NCBI GenBank assembly: GCA_002633005.1
Contig: NMRA01000387.1
Location: forward strand, 55,658-119,657
Reading direction: 5' to 3'
Length of the DNA stretch: 64,000 bases
Source: Phoronis australis
Taxonomy: Eukaryota; Phoronida; Phoronidae
Shown here: positions 1 to 13,496 of the stretch, piece after piece
Numbering within the stretch: position 1 is the stretch's first letter
Layout: every line of letters starts with the position of its first letter
The notes under the pieces: model-generated
The model's input: only the letters and a program-made list of their open reading frames with translations
What the model was told of the DNA's origin: nothing
Databases searched by the model: none
Program-made: the position numbers and the translations under genes

Positions 1-1386
1 TGGCAACTGTGGTAAAAAAACACCAAGAATCATAATGTCCAATCTGTGTCATAGCAAGTTTGAGTTTGTAGTTGATTCTTGCCTTTAATTTGGAAGATTA
101 ACGCCAATGATGCATTAACAGGTGACAGAACGAGGATTGATTGGAATCTTCAAACCAGGGTTGAGTATCCTTTTAATGACTGATATGCCGGATGATCGGA
201 TTTATGGTTTCAGCCGTCTGGTCACGTAGGGTCATCTGACGTCCTGGCAGCATTACCTCATGACGGAAGTTTTCTTATTCGTCATGAATACCCGAGGAAC
301 ACAAAAATATTTGTCCAGAATTTGGTGGTCTAATTGAGCAACGGAACACGTGCTTGAACTCGTGCTAACCCTTGACCTCTTGGCACGTGCTGCCAGACGA
401 GCCAAGATGGGATACTGCCTTTGCATCCGATCATTGCAAAGCCATCTGGAACAAAAACAAAAGCCTTGGATATCATTCAGCCCAAACCACAACGACAAGC
501 ATTCGTTTCACACGTGTAAAGTTGCTTTCGCATTAAAGTTAGTCCGGTCCAGTTTGCGGTAGGAACATGTTTTACATCAGCATGATAACCTATCGTACTA
601 GATTGTTACCTTTCTAATTTGACCGCACTAACACTCTATCGCCCTAACATTGAAGCTTCATCGTACTAAACACGAGATTTTGTTCTAAATACTTATAAGG
701 ATATCCTTTTCACACGACAATAAATTTTCACTTTTATTTCTATTTTCAATTGTTTAAGTTCAAAATTGTGCAGTGCGTTGACAAAAATACCAGTAACGCC
801 AAGAGTGCACAAAATGGCCGGAAGAACTCTGCACTCGCGTGAGGTGGGGAGATAATTTAGGAAGGTCGAGCAAACTAGTCCGCACCAAACTAGAGCCTTT
901 CCCATTGCGCTTACGTAATCGGACTAAGTTTGGTGAGCTCGCTGACACGTAATGTGCCAGTGATTATGAGTATTTTCATACATGTAGTTTTTTTCTTCAG
1001 TTTCATGAATAAAAATGACCGAGGATGTCCATCTTCTTACCAATATTGTTCTGAACAGATTCACATTCTGGGTACAACTGAGTGCGCTACGTCTTGATTT
1101 GGAAATCCCATTGTCAGAAAATATCTTGATTATGAAATGAGTAGAGTTACTGCCAATGAAGTTTCCCAAAATTTGTGCATATGTCAAACTTGTTTACATG
1201 TACTTTTGACATCTACATGTATTTTTAGATGATGTTTACATGGTTTGTTCTGGGTTCAGTACTTTAAGGATTCCAGATCGTAACAGCCAATGATATGATT
1301 AGCTAAGATACGGGGCTGTTATTAGCCAATCTGCATTACTATAATTTGGGCAAAAGTCTGGGAGATAGCCAGATGGAATTTATTAG
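1..1386. other. no gene seen; dispersed repeat at the right end
   Basis: Both strands show only short, stop-bounded reading frames without supporting splice sites or family resemblance. The one recognisable structure is a dispersed repeat at about 1157-1365 that recurs near 39 kb. Confidence 0.5.
1157..1365 (+). repeat. dispersed repeat, copy 1 (second copy near 39.0-39.3 kb)
   Basis: The stretch from the 'cccaaaatttgt' motif through the 'ataatttgggca' motif recurs at about 39025-39275 in the same order and orientation with scattered substitutions and small indels. No coding capacity or terminal repeats were seen, so the class is unknown. Confidence 0.7.
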
Positions 1387-1850
1387 TTAAAGGAGAATGA
1401 AACCCAAAAACAACCTATTTTGTTTCAATTTAGATCGAGTAGTTCTACTCTATAACGGCACGTTCGGTTGTGTTACCTGACACCTGACGGCAGACGGAAG
1501 TGTTGAAGTTATCCAATGACGTCATTGGTTTCACACGCAGTCTGTTCAGCAGTTCAAAACACGGGTTACTGGTGTCAGCTTATCGCTTGAATTCATAATT
1601 TAACACCAATAGATCATCAAACTTCGATGTAAAACAATAAAAGATACACCAAATTCTTACAAAAACGTGTTGTTTTATTTCGCTTTTAGGGATTTATTGG
1701 TATTTGGATACACCGTAGCCTACAAAGTTCGGCAGGCCAATTGAACAAGGTCCATAGCAGGAGTTTGGGGTCTGTTTAGAGATAAATTCGAAGTATTCTT
1801 CCGTGAAATACAGACAGGAGAACCTAGATCTGTGTTGTTTAGACTGTCTT
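1387..1850 (+). mobile_element. Kolobok-like element, left-end fragment
   Basis: Starts with TTAA followed by AGGAGAATG and runs for about 460 bases in parallel with the left part of the complete element at 12409-14074. Similarity stops near 1850 and no matching right terminus was found before 2.7 kb. This is a truncated relative with only one end. Confidence 0.7.
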
Positions 1851-2716
1851 ATGATTTTTGAGCACGAGAATGTTTACGGCAATGTGGGTAAAATTCAATA
1901 CAGCAAGATTCGAGTGTCGCTGTGTAATCCAGGACGGCCCTGTCGAGTTCACTGGTTCGTGAGCGGCGTTCATGAGCGCAGCCATGCACATGACATAGCC
2001 TTACGATGTGTCTAGCGGAATCTTACAGAAGTGGACACAATAGAGATGAGTGGTTTCAGTCTGACAACCACAAACTTCTACTCGTTAGGAAGTCGAAAAG
2101 GAACGACACCATCGGAGTTGCTAAGTGGCTACGTGAGATTTTCCGAAAACGTCCCATGGCCTTCTGACCCTATTAGAAATCACAATATTGATAATTACCT
2201 CGAGTACCAAATGACACGTTGACGCCCAAGCTTTTCAAGACGTTCAATGTCTTCGTGGCTCCACGTTTTGGTTCGTCGTATGTTGCTACCACAACGATTG
2301 ATCTGAAATGTAAATCGGCACACAACTTAATTTTATTACATCATGTCGATCCGGTGGCGGGGTGGCTTGTTCTTTGTAATGGAGTGGGGGGCAGGTGAGT
2401 CAGTTCCAGAAAAACCGATACACTCGTTGGTTCAATAACCAGCAGTCTGTATAATCTGGCTCTCTATTGACTAATTGCTGATTATGTAACTGCAACTGAA
2501 ATGTAACTTTAACTGTCTCTTAAAACTTAACTCTTACTCAACTTCAACTTATCAGCTCAACTGACTGTCTTGAATTCGTGCCTGGGTAATTATAGTCCCT
2601 TACAATGTTTTGGAACTTTTCATGAATTCAGGCACATTCTAGAACTTTCCAGACTCAACCAAATCGTTCTACAAACACATACTTAGCTCGACTGCAGAAT
2701 GTTTCAAACTATGGAG
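1851..2716. other. no gene seen
   Basis: Sequence between the Kolobok-like fragment and the 2.2 kb duplication. Around 2460-2570 it is low-complexity and strand-asymmetric, rich in 'aact' and 'caact' words. I see no coding or RNA feature. Confidence 0.4.
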
Positions 2717-4917
2717 CAATGTTTATGACTAACATACTGGAATCTTCTTTTACGTTCCTTGCTATTCTATTGTAAACAAATAATCCTGACCTCAAGCCCA
2801 ATCAAGTGCTATGTGCAAATAAACAAATAGAACAGTAAAATAAAATTTATTGAACAATGAATTGCCAATCCACTTCTAAACCCGTTGCTTATAAAAGGAA
2901 AGCCGCGCTTGTAAACGAAGCATGTTCCTCCAATACGGCACTGAACAGGAGAATCGTGTATCAACTCCAAAAGACAGCGGTTCCTAAATCAAAGCCAAAT
3001 GCAGATATCAATTTAGTCCCTTGTTAAGCGTCCTCATGCTCTTTTGTCCGGCATCGCAATTCGCAGGCCAAGTATTTACCATGGTTCGAAGAGTTGCTAA
3101 AACCATTCATCAACAGGTACCAGAGAACCGAAACATAATCTATTTTTGTTAATTCTATCGTATTTCTTAGAAATTCAATTTCAGAGAAACTAAACAGTTC
3201 GAAAAATTGCCAGTTTCTGTCCATGACATACTATTTTTGCCAGTGATTTATTTTCGTGAACTTAAACACTTAAACCATAGCCATTGCGGTAATTGCTGTT
3301 TCCACACAGTATAGACTTATATCAGAGTTCCGGATAAAAAACCTTCTTGACGGCAACAGGATTGTACAATCTATTGACTAAGTACACAGTGCCGTTTCTT
3401 TATGAACCTTGGTATTTTTTTCGAGTTGACAACATTCCAGCTAAAGGGGCTTGCAAATATATTAACTATAAGGAAACATCACCCCTACAGTTTATGCGAA
3501 AGAGAATGCCTCTCATGGTCATATGCTCCACTGGAGAAGACAGAAGGTCACGTGATTTCACCAAAGTTGCATGCCAATCGCCCTAGCTAGACTTACTGCG
3601 AGATTGGCTGCTAACTGTTTATACACATCATTTTACACCTGGATATAAATGTAAATTTGTACCGTGTTCGTTGAGAGAAAATGAAGTTAGTGATATTTGT
3701 GCTCAGCAGACCATACGTTTCAAAGCCAGGTTTTTCCAGAACAGAACAGACTATTCTAATATTATAATTGTCTTACTTTTCCAGTTTTCGTGAAATCCCA
3801 CAGCCGACCTTTTAAAGGAACGTGACCTGATGATCAGATCAACTGTCACTCCATCCCAGTTATTTCAAGTAATATAGCCTCGAGTATTTGGGCACATGGA
3901 GGCCTTTGAGTGAAAGTGATCAATATACTAATGAAACCTGTTTCAAAGAGAAAGGGTGAAGCTGAAAGAAGAATCGTAAGGGAGTTCCCCCGCAGAGGGT
4001 GGAATCGAGGCACTGTGTATTAGTCTAGTCGAAAAATGGCCCCTCGTGCACCCCGCGGACTTCAACATCAAAGTTGCATTTTTATGAAGAAAATTATGTA
4101 TGAAAACAGAAAAATGATGTTAATAAGCCGGAGGTCAGTGCCACCATTACCTATTTTGCTACATTTCGAAGTATCTCCTCGAGTATTTTAAATAATTGAA
4201 AGTGCTAAATGTCTGGGCTTATGTTTTGTGGGTCAAACATTACATTAAAATCAAGTAACTTCTAAAAGTTATCTTATACATGGCACCGGTACAAAACAAA
4301 CAACATATGGAATAGAAATGCTGTTTGAGGCATGAAAATCCGCTAATTTTATTCAAATTCAGAACTTCGATGTTGACATTATTTTTAGGATGCAACCCAA
4401 CCAAAAATATATTTTAGATTAACTAAATTAAACAATAGTTCTCATCTTTTATGAAGAGGAACATTGTTTCTAAGACAGTCACGTGAAATTGGCCTACATT
4501 CGAAATTTAGGCAGCTATCTTGGCAGATGTATAAATCATGCCTAAAAGGAAACGAGGTCGAAGCTTATCTACTGAAGGTAAAGATCAATTTCTACCCGTA
4601 TGCATTCTTCATTTAGATTTTTGTAAATGTACAAGGCACTTTTACAGCCTTACACAATGTGAGAGGAACAGGAATGCAAAAAACTACAGCAGCTTAAAAC
4701 TCGCATCGTCCAACAAAATAATATCATCAAGGTTTCTTCCTTCCGCTTGCTTTACGTTGAGGATCTAAAAGGGAACGGGAATCTTAGGTACCGTTCTAAG
4801 AAACTTTAATCGTTTCAAACCAGGTCCATTTCAAAACTTGGTTAACTTCACGAAAATTGATAGAGGTGACACTATCATTTTGGCTGTTTCCTAGATCAAG
4901 TATAACAGTTTCTTCTG
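2717..4917 (+). repeat. 2.2 kb direct duplication, copy 1
   Basis: Begins with 'caatgtttatgac' and ends with 'tttcttctg' immediately before a single N at 4918. It matches 4920-7102 along its whole length. The first kilobase differs by small indels and substitutions (for example a 28-base indel in the 3486-3515 region). The last 1.1 kb is almost identical. The 76-residue frame at 4538-4768 (start MPKRKRGRSLSTE, basic) may be the N-terminal part of the decayed transposon ORF that follows copy 2. Confidence 0.9.
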
Positions 4918-4918
4918 N
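4918..4918. other. single N at a duplication junction
   Basis: The N sits exactly where copy 1 of the duplication stops and copy 2 begins. This is the pattern expected where two overlapping contigs or two haplotypes were joined. Confidence 0.8.
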
Positions 4919-4919
4919 T

Positions 4920-7102
4920 CAATGTTTATGACTAACATACTGGAATCTTCTTTTACGTTCCTTGCTATTCTATTGTAAACAAATTACTCTCCTGACCTCA
5001 AGCCCAATCATGTGCTATGTGCAAATAAACAAATAGAACAGTAAAATAAAATTTATTGAACAATGAATTGCCAGTCCACTTCTAAACCCGTTGCTTATAA
5101 AAGGAAAGCCGCGCTTGTAAACGAAACATGTTCCTCCAATACGGCACTGAACAGGAGAATCGTGTATCAACTCCAAAAGACAGCAGTTCCTAAATCAAAG
5201 CTAAATGCAGATATCAATTTAGTCCCTTGTTAAGCGTCCTCATGCTCTTTTGTACAACATCGCAATTCGCAGGCCAAGTATTTACCATGGTTCGAAGAGT
5301 TGCTAAAACCATTCATCAACAGGTACCAGAGAACCGAAACGTAACAATCTATTTTTGTTAATTCTATCTTATTTCTTAGAAATTCAATTTCAGAGAAATT
5401 AACAGTTCGAAAAATTGCCAGTTTGGTCCATGACACACTATTTTTGCCAGTGATTTATTTTCGTGAACTTAAACCATAGCCATTGCAGTAATTGCTGTTT
5501 CCACACAGTATGGACTTATATCAGAGTTCCGGATAAAAAGCCTTCTTGACGGCAACAGGATTGTACAATCTATTGACTAAGTACACAGTGCCGTTTCTTT
5601 ATGAACCTTGGTATTTTTTTCGAGTTGACAACATTCCAGCTAAAGGGGCTTGCAAATATATTAACTATAAGGAAACACCACCCATACAGAATGCCTCTCA
5701 TGGTCATATGCTCCACTGGAGAAGACAGAAGGTCACGTGATTTCACCAAAGTTGCATGCCAATCGCCCTAGCTAGAATTACTGCGAGATTGGCTGCTAAC
5801 TGTTTATACACATCATTTTACACCTGGATATAAATGTAAATTTGTACCGTGTTCTTTGGGAGAAAATGAAATTAGTGATATTTGCGCTCAGCAGACCATA
5901 CGTTTCAAAGCGAGGTTTTTCCAGAACAGAACAGACTATTCTAATATTATAATTGTCTTTCTTTTCCAGTTTTCGTGAAATCCCACAGCCGACCTTTTAA
6001 AGGAACGTGACCTGATGATCAGATCAACTGTCACTCCATCCCAGTTATTTCAAGTAATATAGCCTCGAGTATTTGGGCACACGGAGGCCTTTGAGTGAAA
6101 GTGATCAATATACTAATGAAACCTGTTTCAAAGAGAAAGGGTGAAGCTGAAAGAAGAATCGTAAGGGAGTTCCCCCGCAGAGGGTGGAATCGAGGCACTG
6201 TGTATTAGTCTAGTCGAAAAATGGCCCCTCGTGCACCCCGCGGACTTCAACATCAAAGTTGCATTTTTATGAAGAAAATTATGTATGAAAACAGAAAAAT
6301 GATGTTAATAAGCCGGAGGTCAGTGCCACCATTACCTATTTTGCTACATTTCGAAGTATCTCCTCGAGTATTTTAAATAATTGAAAGTGCTAAATGTCTG
6401 GGCTTATGTTTTGTGGGTCAAACATTACATTAAAATCAAGTAACTTCTAAAAGTTATCTTATACATGGCACCGGTACAAAACAAACAACATATGGAATAG
6501 AAATGCTGTTTGAGGCATGAAAATCCGCTAATTTTATTCAAATTCAGAACTTCGATGTTGACATTATTTTTAGGATGCAACCCAACCAAAAATATATTTT
6601 AGATTAACTAAATTAAACAATAGTTCTCATCTTTTATGAAGAGGAACATTGTTTCTAAGACAGTCACGTGAAATTGGCCTACATTCGAAATTTAGGCAGC
6701 TATCTTGGCAGATGTATAAATCATGCCTAAAAGGAAACGAGGTCGAAGCTTATCTACTGAAGGTAAAGATCAATTTCTACCCGTATGCATTCTTCATTTA
6801 GATTTTTGTAAATGTACAAGGCACTTTTACAGCCTTACACAATGTGAGAGGAACAGGAATGCAAAAAACTACAGCAGCTTAAAACTCGCATCGTCCAACA
6901 AAATAATATCATCAAGGTTTCTTCCTTCCGCTTGCTTTACGTTGAGGATCTAAAAGGGAACGGGAATCTTAGGTACCGTTCTAAGAAACTTTAATCGTTT
7001 CAAACCAGGTCCATTTCAAAACTTGGTTAACTTCACGAAAATTGATAGAGGTGACACTATCATTTTGGCTGTTTCCTAGATCAAGTATAACAGTTTCTTC
7101 TG
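4920..7102 (+). repeat. 2.2 kb direct duplication, copy 2
   Basis: Parallel to 2717-4917 in order and orientation, and continuous with unique sequence after 7102. The frame at 6723-6953 is identical to the one at 4538-4768. Copy 2 is the version still joined to the transposon ORF remnant, so it is more likely to be the real locus if one copy is an assembly artefact. Confidence 0.9.
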
Positions 7103-8193
7103 CTTTAGCACAATCATATTGTTTAGGAAGTACACATAAACGTCTGAAAACTGTGCTCACTCTTCGAAATGACATTCTGATGGCATGCAAACAGTCAGCA
7201 AAACTACTGCGGCCATTAACGGCCGATTATATGGAACTTGTTACTGTAAAACCTTTGCCTCCTGAACTCATCCGATTTCTTAGTTTGTTGATGACTGGGG
7301 TTGAAGGTCTCAACAAAAGTGAAAAATTCACGAGACCCGTTGTGAGTGGGATAATTTGAATAAATTGACCACCAATGTACAGGGCAGCAACATTGTCAAC
7401 AGTGCTCGAGTAATCATGATTCAAGGGGTCAAGCCTGGTTTGAAAACCTCCAAAGATAAAAACAATGCTAGTCAATAACAAGTAGCAGCCGACAACGAAG
7501 TCTTCAAGTAGAAGCTCTGTCTTGGGACAACAGATAGCCCTTTTTCAAGACCAACAAAGCTTCCCTTTTGCATTATCTTCTGAAAGACATTGTGCCAGAA
7601 GACTTTCATCATGATGCCATCTTGGATGGCATGGCACATCTCAACACGATACCTAATCTCCCTCCAGCATGAGATGAGATCTGCTTACAAGTAACTGACA
7701 AGATGGCGTCGACGAAGCACTTCTTGTTCTTAACTGACACTAGAATCTATCAAGCCCAGGAGCGGTTCCGACATGGCAGTTCATGGGTGGACAAGATACA
7801 CGAACATCGTACGACTCCAAAACCTTTGTTGCAAACGATGACAACAATAAGCAATTCTACCACTTGTTACTGTAAATCTGGAGTGGTGAGAAGTCAGTTT
7901 CGAGGTTGGAGAAGAGCGAGATGGCCATCATGATTATACAGTGAAAAGCCCTTGATCTTGTTACATCTGAAGGCCAGGAACGTCCACATTTTTTCTGAGC
8001 ATAACTTTCTGAGTATTTGTTACTTTAAAATAATTTGGGTTGTCATACAGTGAATTAATCTGATGTTTCAGGTTTATACTCAGGAGCACCCACATATCTA
8101 CAGCAACCAAGAAGAGACTGACAGAAGAATTGTTTTGTACCTCCAGTACGTCGTCTCACTTGTGCACAGAAACGTTGTCGTCAGAACCCCTCA

Positions 8194-8297
8194 TGAGCGG
8201 AGCAGCACAGAAAAAAGTGGGGAATAAAGCCCAACAGCCCCCTGTAATGCACCGCCTATAGACCATGGGCGGTGCAGCACTGAAAAGTGCACCGCTC
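8194..8297. repeat. small nested palindrome inserted in the transposon ORF
   Basis: Outer arms TGAGCGG and CCGCTCA enclose inner arms GCACCGCC and GGGCGGTGC around a short loop. The block lies between the VVVRTP and DDFFFVILLHH segments of the decayed ORF, which are contiguous in the family, so it is an insertion of about 105 bases. Confidence 0.55.
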
Positions 8298-8465
8298 AGG
8301 GGCCCTGACGATTTCTTCTTTGTAATTCTGCTGCATCATGCTCACGCCATAACGTTGACTGGTATATCTAGATACATTGTTTGGAAAACATCGGCGACTA
8401 ATGAATCTCTCTGACGTGGCCAAAATCTTTAGGAAAAAGGTAATGTTAAACTGTACTTGGGTTTT

Positions 8466-8481
8466 ATATATATATATATAC
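8466..8481. repeat. (TA)n microsatellite
   Basis: Run of alternating T and A after 'gggtttta', inside the decayed transposon ORF. Confidence 0.85.
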
Positions 8482-9611
8482 TAGAGAAGATTGCACCAGT
8501 GCCTTCAAAGGTGAAGAAAAGATTAGCTCCCATAAGAAGCTGGAAAAGAATCCAAACTTTCGCAGAGCACTCAGGCAACTTGGCGTTGATTGAGCTGAAA
8601 GTTCTGAAGTTTTGAAAGAGATGGAGAAGTTCACCTGCCTCATGTACGAGACGTCAGTAATCGACAGACGGAACTCGTACTGAGATGTTGCGCAACATGG
8701 TTGGTGAAGGCGAAATTCTCACAAGTTCAAGGTTGACCTTGCTCGACTCTCGCAGTGCCAAGCTGCACGGAAACCATGTCCAACGAGTAAATCACCGTGT
8801 CGCTTTGTACAAGTGCGCTTGTGAACCCGTAACTGAACAGCCAAAACCCTATTTGGAAGGGTAGGGGTGGAGGCGGACTGACGAAGGAGTGTTAGAATTT
8901 GTGTTGCCGTGTGGTCTTATCTTACCAAACTCACTGATTGATATCTTGCTCACCGATGTGAAGTGGAAAACGGGAAAGTGGCGAGTTGTATGGCAGTTTT
9001 ACGGAAAGCTATGAACGTGACATGGAGTGATGAAACATGTAAACAATGACGTCAGCATGTAATGAGTGCCCATGTTTCTACAATCATTTCCCTGCGTTTT
9101 TTCCTTGAGATATTTAAAAAATTGTTGAAATCCTGTTCACTAAAAAGCTGACTATACAATCCCTGAAAGTTGTCCATTTAGCGTTTATATTGGCCTAAGT
9201 ACACTTTCAGTGTAGTATTGATTGTAAGTAACCATATAATGCAAATCATATGCAATAAATCATGAAGAAAATTACTCCTTCATAATGCTTGACCCTCAAA
9301 GTATCTGTTTTGACACTTGATTCGTTCAATTATGGGAAAAAAGGTTCGATATCGTCAAATAACAAAAAATCGGTAATGGCGGCACTAATTTGCATAAAAA
9401 CTCATGTGGGACATTTTTTCAGCTTGTTAACATCTTTTTTCGGTTTTTACACTTATTTTTCTTTGCATAACTGCAACTTAGAAGTTGAAGTCCGGGAGGT
9501 GCACGGGGGAATTTTTCGACTCAACTATATAGACGTATTGCTAAAATACGCCACACTCGGTCTGTTGCGCGTAAAAGTAGGAGTGGGAGACTCAGGAGTG
9601 CATGTTCGAAA

Positions 9612-9867
9612 GAAAACGAGGATCGCGTAGAGGAATTGATTCAATCCCAAGACGACAAGCCGGGGAATCACAGATCTCTGAGAGAAGTCGCAAGCGATTT
9701 ACAAATGAGCAAGTCTTCTGTGCAAAGAATAGCGAAAATTTTTGGAGATAAAACCTTTCAAAAGAGTGTGGGATATCACGGGCAGATCAACAAGTTAGAA
9801 GGAATAGAAAACTAGATGCGGCTACTTGCATTACCACTATTCAGCTACTGATGTAAAAAGAATCACT
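9612..9867 (+). pseudogene. mariner/Tc1-type transposase N-terminal fragment
   Basis: An open stretch reads VEELIQSQDDKPGNHRSLRE, then VASDLQMSKSSVQRIAKIFG. This is the helix-turn-helix DNA-binding segment typical of IS630/Tc1/mariner transposases. After about residue 55 the similarity moves to another frame (ISRADQQVRRNRKLDAATC), so a frameshift is present. No catalytic DDE/D domain follows in the next kilobase. The frame at 9289-9611 upstream, which joins this one, was not recognised. Confidence 0.65.
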
Positions 9868-10252
9868 TTCACTGCTGAAAAAGACTTTACGCTAGAAATC
9901 GCTGTCCTTCCCAGTAAAATATAAAATCTTGTATGAGTAGCCAATATTTCGGTGTCTGGCTCCACGGAGTTTACTCCAGCTAACATTAAGTCAGAAACAC
10001 TACGACGAGGAGTTTATTGGCAGCGGTGGTGTCTGACTTTGGTGCAACGGGGACAAAAGTTTAGTGAGGCCGGTTAAGTCAATTAGGGATGGATGAATGC
10101 AAACCTGGTGTCGATCTCGGGGTGGAGCCGAAACTGGAGACTAGAGCCAATCCCACGTGGGAAATTTTTACGGAGTTGAGAAAGCAAGAATTTCCTCGTT
10201 CACAGTGCATACACGAAATTCACAGTCATAACTAATTACTTGATACCTTGCT

Positions 10253-10407
10253 CAGGGGCGGATCGAAGATTTTGAGTTAGGGGAGCCAGGGCAGAGTATT
10301 AACCAAGATTTTGCATGTCAGACATTGACCCCCCCGAACTGCCAAATTTAATCTGGGAGATTTTGGGGGGCAATGTCTCCCTTGGCCCCCATCTACACCA
10401 GCCACTG
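10253..10407. mobile_element. short hAT-like MITE
   Basis: Left end CAGGGGCGGATC and right end GCCACTG form short imperfect terminal inverted repeats, with G- and C-rich flanks. The left end resembles the termini at 17380 and 60620. No clear target-site duplication was seen. Confidence 0.5.
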
Positions 10408-10793
10408 ATGCTGCGTAAGCTTTCCTCAAGACAATTTGAAAGACTGAGTTGGGATTTCCAGGAGCTATACATGTCAATTATCGCGCTCGAAATATTGTTC
10501 GCGCTATTTATTTAAACAAAACAGGTTCCCGTGTTCAACCATTCGTGACTTGTTATGCGATTTTGTCGTTACTGATGAACGTAAACTGAAGATTGCTTGG
10601 TCGCGTTCATGAGTCGTTAGCACTTGGAAATTTAGCATTCCAATCTGAACCGAAAAGCTGTTCTGGTTAAGAAATACATTGTAACTGTGACTATTGCATT
10701 TCTTTGGGGGTGATACATACAGGGGATTTCCCGTTATTAGACCATGGGCGTGTATTCGGAAAATGAAGATTTTTAGGTGTTTTGATAACACCA

Positions 10794-12170
10794 AATAAAC
10801 GCCTGGGCGTTTATTTGGAAAAGGGGGACGTTTAGACGTATAGTTTTTTCCTTCAAAATGTGTTTTTAAATTCTATGTTAATAAATGCATAGCTCAACAG
10901 CACCTTGTTTGTGGTACTCATCAGCCTCTAATATTAATAGATAGCAAACCTGTTTTCTCTAAACAGTGGTTTCTAAAAGGCAAAGGTCATCTACACGATT
11001 AACATAAGTCAGATGGTTGTTTCCTAATTATGAAGAGTTTATACAGAAATTTCACTTTACCCCTCAAGTAACTTCATTTTTTGGTTTACGAAGCTCATTG
11101 CACGCTAAATCAGTGGAGTCAACTCAGAGAGGGGAAGCATCGAGTAAATTTACTGTTTCGTCCACCATACCTCGAAGTTATTTTGGGAGATGTCAAAAGA
11201 GGTAAATAAAATTTTGTAATTGTTTCTCAAAGTTAGGAAAAACAAAGTCTCCTTGATATTACAGAATGATGGTGCAATGTTTTTTCCTAAAACATCTATT
11301 CATTCACCGACGGTGTTTCTCTGAGATGGTTTCAATTTAGGCTTCTTCACAGAATTATAGGTTGTAATGAATTTTAACACAAGATTGGCGTAATTGATAG
11401 CTCATTAAATACAATTTGCTGTGATAAAAAGGGAATCTATTGTTCATGTGTACCGGTCTTGTAACAATGCTCAACGCTTTTGGAATCATGTTAATAAATC
11501 AGCTCGTAGATGCTGTTGGATATAGTTTAGAAGTGTCCATACAATTAGTTATGTTCTGTGGTCAGGTGGAAGCGATTTTAAACAGTATGGTTCTTTGTCT
11601 TGGCAAGTAGCATATTTTTAAACAACGGTTGAAGTGTAAAAATGCCACACTTTCACTGTTACAAAAGAAGGTTGCAATGTACTTTTTCACTGAAAGATAC
11701 ATATACAGAAACAAAATAAAATACGATGAATTTATAGAACGCTGGTAAGGTCTTGACTTTTTTGTTTTTGTGAATGAATCATAGGGAGCTTCTAGGTGTC
11801 TAATTTCTTAATTACCTTCGTATAAAATAGCACTATACATAAGTTGACCATAACTGATCATTGACTAAACAAAGACGTTTGTAGTAACTTTCGTGAGGAC
11901 ACTGTAATTGTGTGATCTGTACCGTACTTATTATATTGAAGAAAGAGTTGAGGAAAATCATCTTGTTCATTTTTAGAAATGATAAATGCTCCACAAAACT
12001 GAATTTGTGACAAAAAGTTGACTCTGAGGGGTCTTTTAAGGGGGAAATTTTCCGAACAAACACCCCACAACGTGGACACTTGACAAGAGAATCTGTAACA
12101 CCAAATAAACGCCCATGCATGTTTATTCGGCACATTTTTCTGAATAAACGCCCGTGGGCTTTTATTCGGG
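10794..12170. repeat. region bounded by TAAACGCCC palindromes
   Basis: Short palindromes of the form AATAAACGCC..GGCGTTTATT occur at 10794-10816, 12104-12130 and 12144-12170. They bound about 1.3 kb with no recognisable gene. This may be one element with palindromic ends or separate hairpin insertions. Confidence 0.4.
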
Positions 12171-13496
12171 TGGGCTTATCTACGGAAAATCGCGGTACTT
12201 GGAGAAACCGTGCGATACAAAACCCGTGAAAATTTCACCTAGTAGCAGCAACTTTTCGATAGGGAATAATATCGAAGTATCCATGATAACAAAGGATGTT
12301 TCCGTCTGATGAGATGAGAAAGCAGAAATATTATTGCAATGACATTTTTGGCCGAACCCTCCGTATTTACATTTGAATCGTAATCACATGTGATAGAGTA
12401 AATCTACATTAAAGGAGAATGCCACCCAAAGAACAACCTATTTTGTATCAATTTCGATCGAGTAGTTCTACTCCATAACGGTACGTTCGGTTGCGTTACC
12501 TGACACCTGACGGCAGACGGAGGTGTTGAAATTATCCAGTGACGTCATTGCTTTCACACGCAGTCTGTTCAGCAGTTCACAACACGGGTTACTGGTGTCA
12601 GCTTATCGCTTGAATTCATCGTTTAACACCGATAAATCATCAAACTTTGATGTAAAACCCTTAAAAATACACCAAGTTCTTATAAAAACGTGTTCTTTTA
12701 TTTCGCTGTTACGTGTTTATTGGTATTTGGACACACCGTAGCCTACAAAGCTCGGCAAGCTAATTTACCAAGGTTCGTAGCAGGAGTTTGGGGTCTGTTC
12801 AGAGATAAATTCGAAGTATTCTTCCGTGAAATACAAACAGGAGAACCGAGACTTATGTTGTTTAGACTTGTTATATTTTTGAGTTCCAAACACACAAAGC
12901 ACTTGTTATCCCGGACAGTGGCTCAGAACCAGATCAGGCCCGTCGCGGCCGCCGGGACTGGCACGAACATAAACCAGTTTGAGTTGGAAACTAAACCTCC
13001 AGACACGAAAAGACTATAATAGTGAGCTAAACAAATAATGTGCACGTAATTATTTATGTGAATTAGCCACGAAACTGAAAATCTACTTAATTGTCGGGGG
13101 CCGCGAAGTCGGGTTCCACTGATCGTCAGGGCAAAGATTGTACAGTAACAATGATTTGAATAATGTATTTGTATTTCTAAATAAACATTCCCCTAACATG
13201 TGAGCATAGCATATAAAATCGAGCAATTGTTTCACAAGAGCTTTCCGTTAGCAAACACTGAATTAGCATGAGCTCGCGCGACCTCGGTGCCCGGTCAATT
13301 ACCTTTATTGTCGGCATCAGAAGCGGGTAACGCAGTGGTTTATTCATTGCTGGCTTCTCAACATATGCACTCACGAATACTGCAAAGGCATTACAAATTG
13401 TATCTAATGATACAGACTTTGTTTCAGTTTTATATAAGCATTGGTTAGGATGACAACATTTCATTTTGAAACAGAACGCAGAATAATAAACGTCTA

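Larger units (their letters stand above)
7105..8985 (+). pseudogene. decayed transposon-associated ORF with an EEADTR-like motif
   Basis: Broken coding remnant readable only across frame changes and stops. In order: an N-terminal segment at 7180-7320 ending near LTADYMELVTVKPLPPELI, a DAILDGMAHLNTIPNLPP block at 7616-7670, and RFRHGSSW near 7770-7795. A degenerate YSNQEETDRRI motif (family form near EEADTR) sits at 8098-8130, followed by DDFFFVILLHHAHAITL at 8308-8360. Near 8510 comes SAFKGEEKISSHKKLEKN, then RALRQLGVD near 8570 and KVDLARLSQCQAA near 8735. The end reads GVLEFVLPCGLILPNSLID at 8890-8950. I know this block order from repetitive uncharacterised proteins of cnidarian and hemichordate/lancelet genomes. 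The exact superfamily is uncertain. Stops, frameshifts and an inserted palindrome (8194-8297) make it non-functional. Confidence 0.7.
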
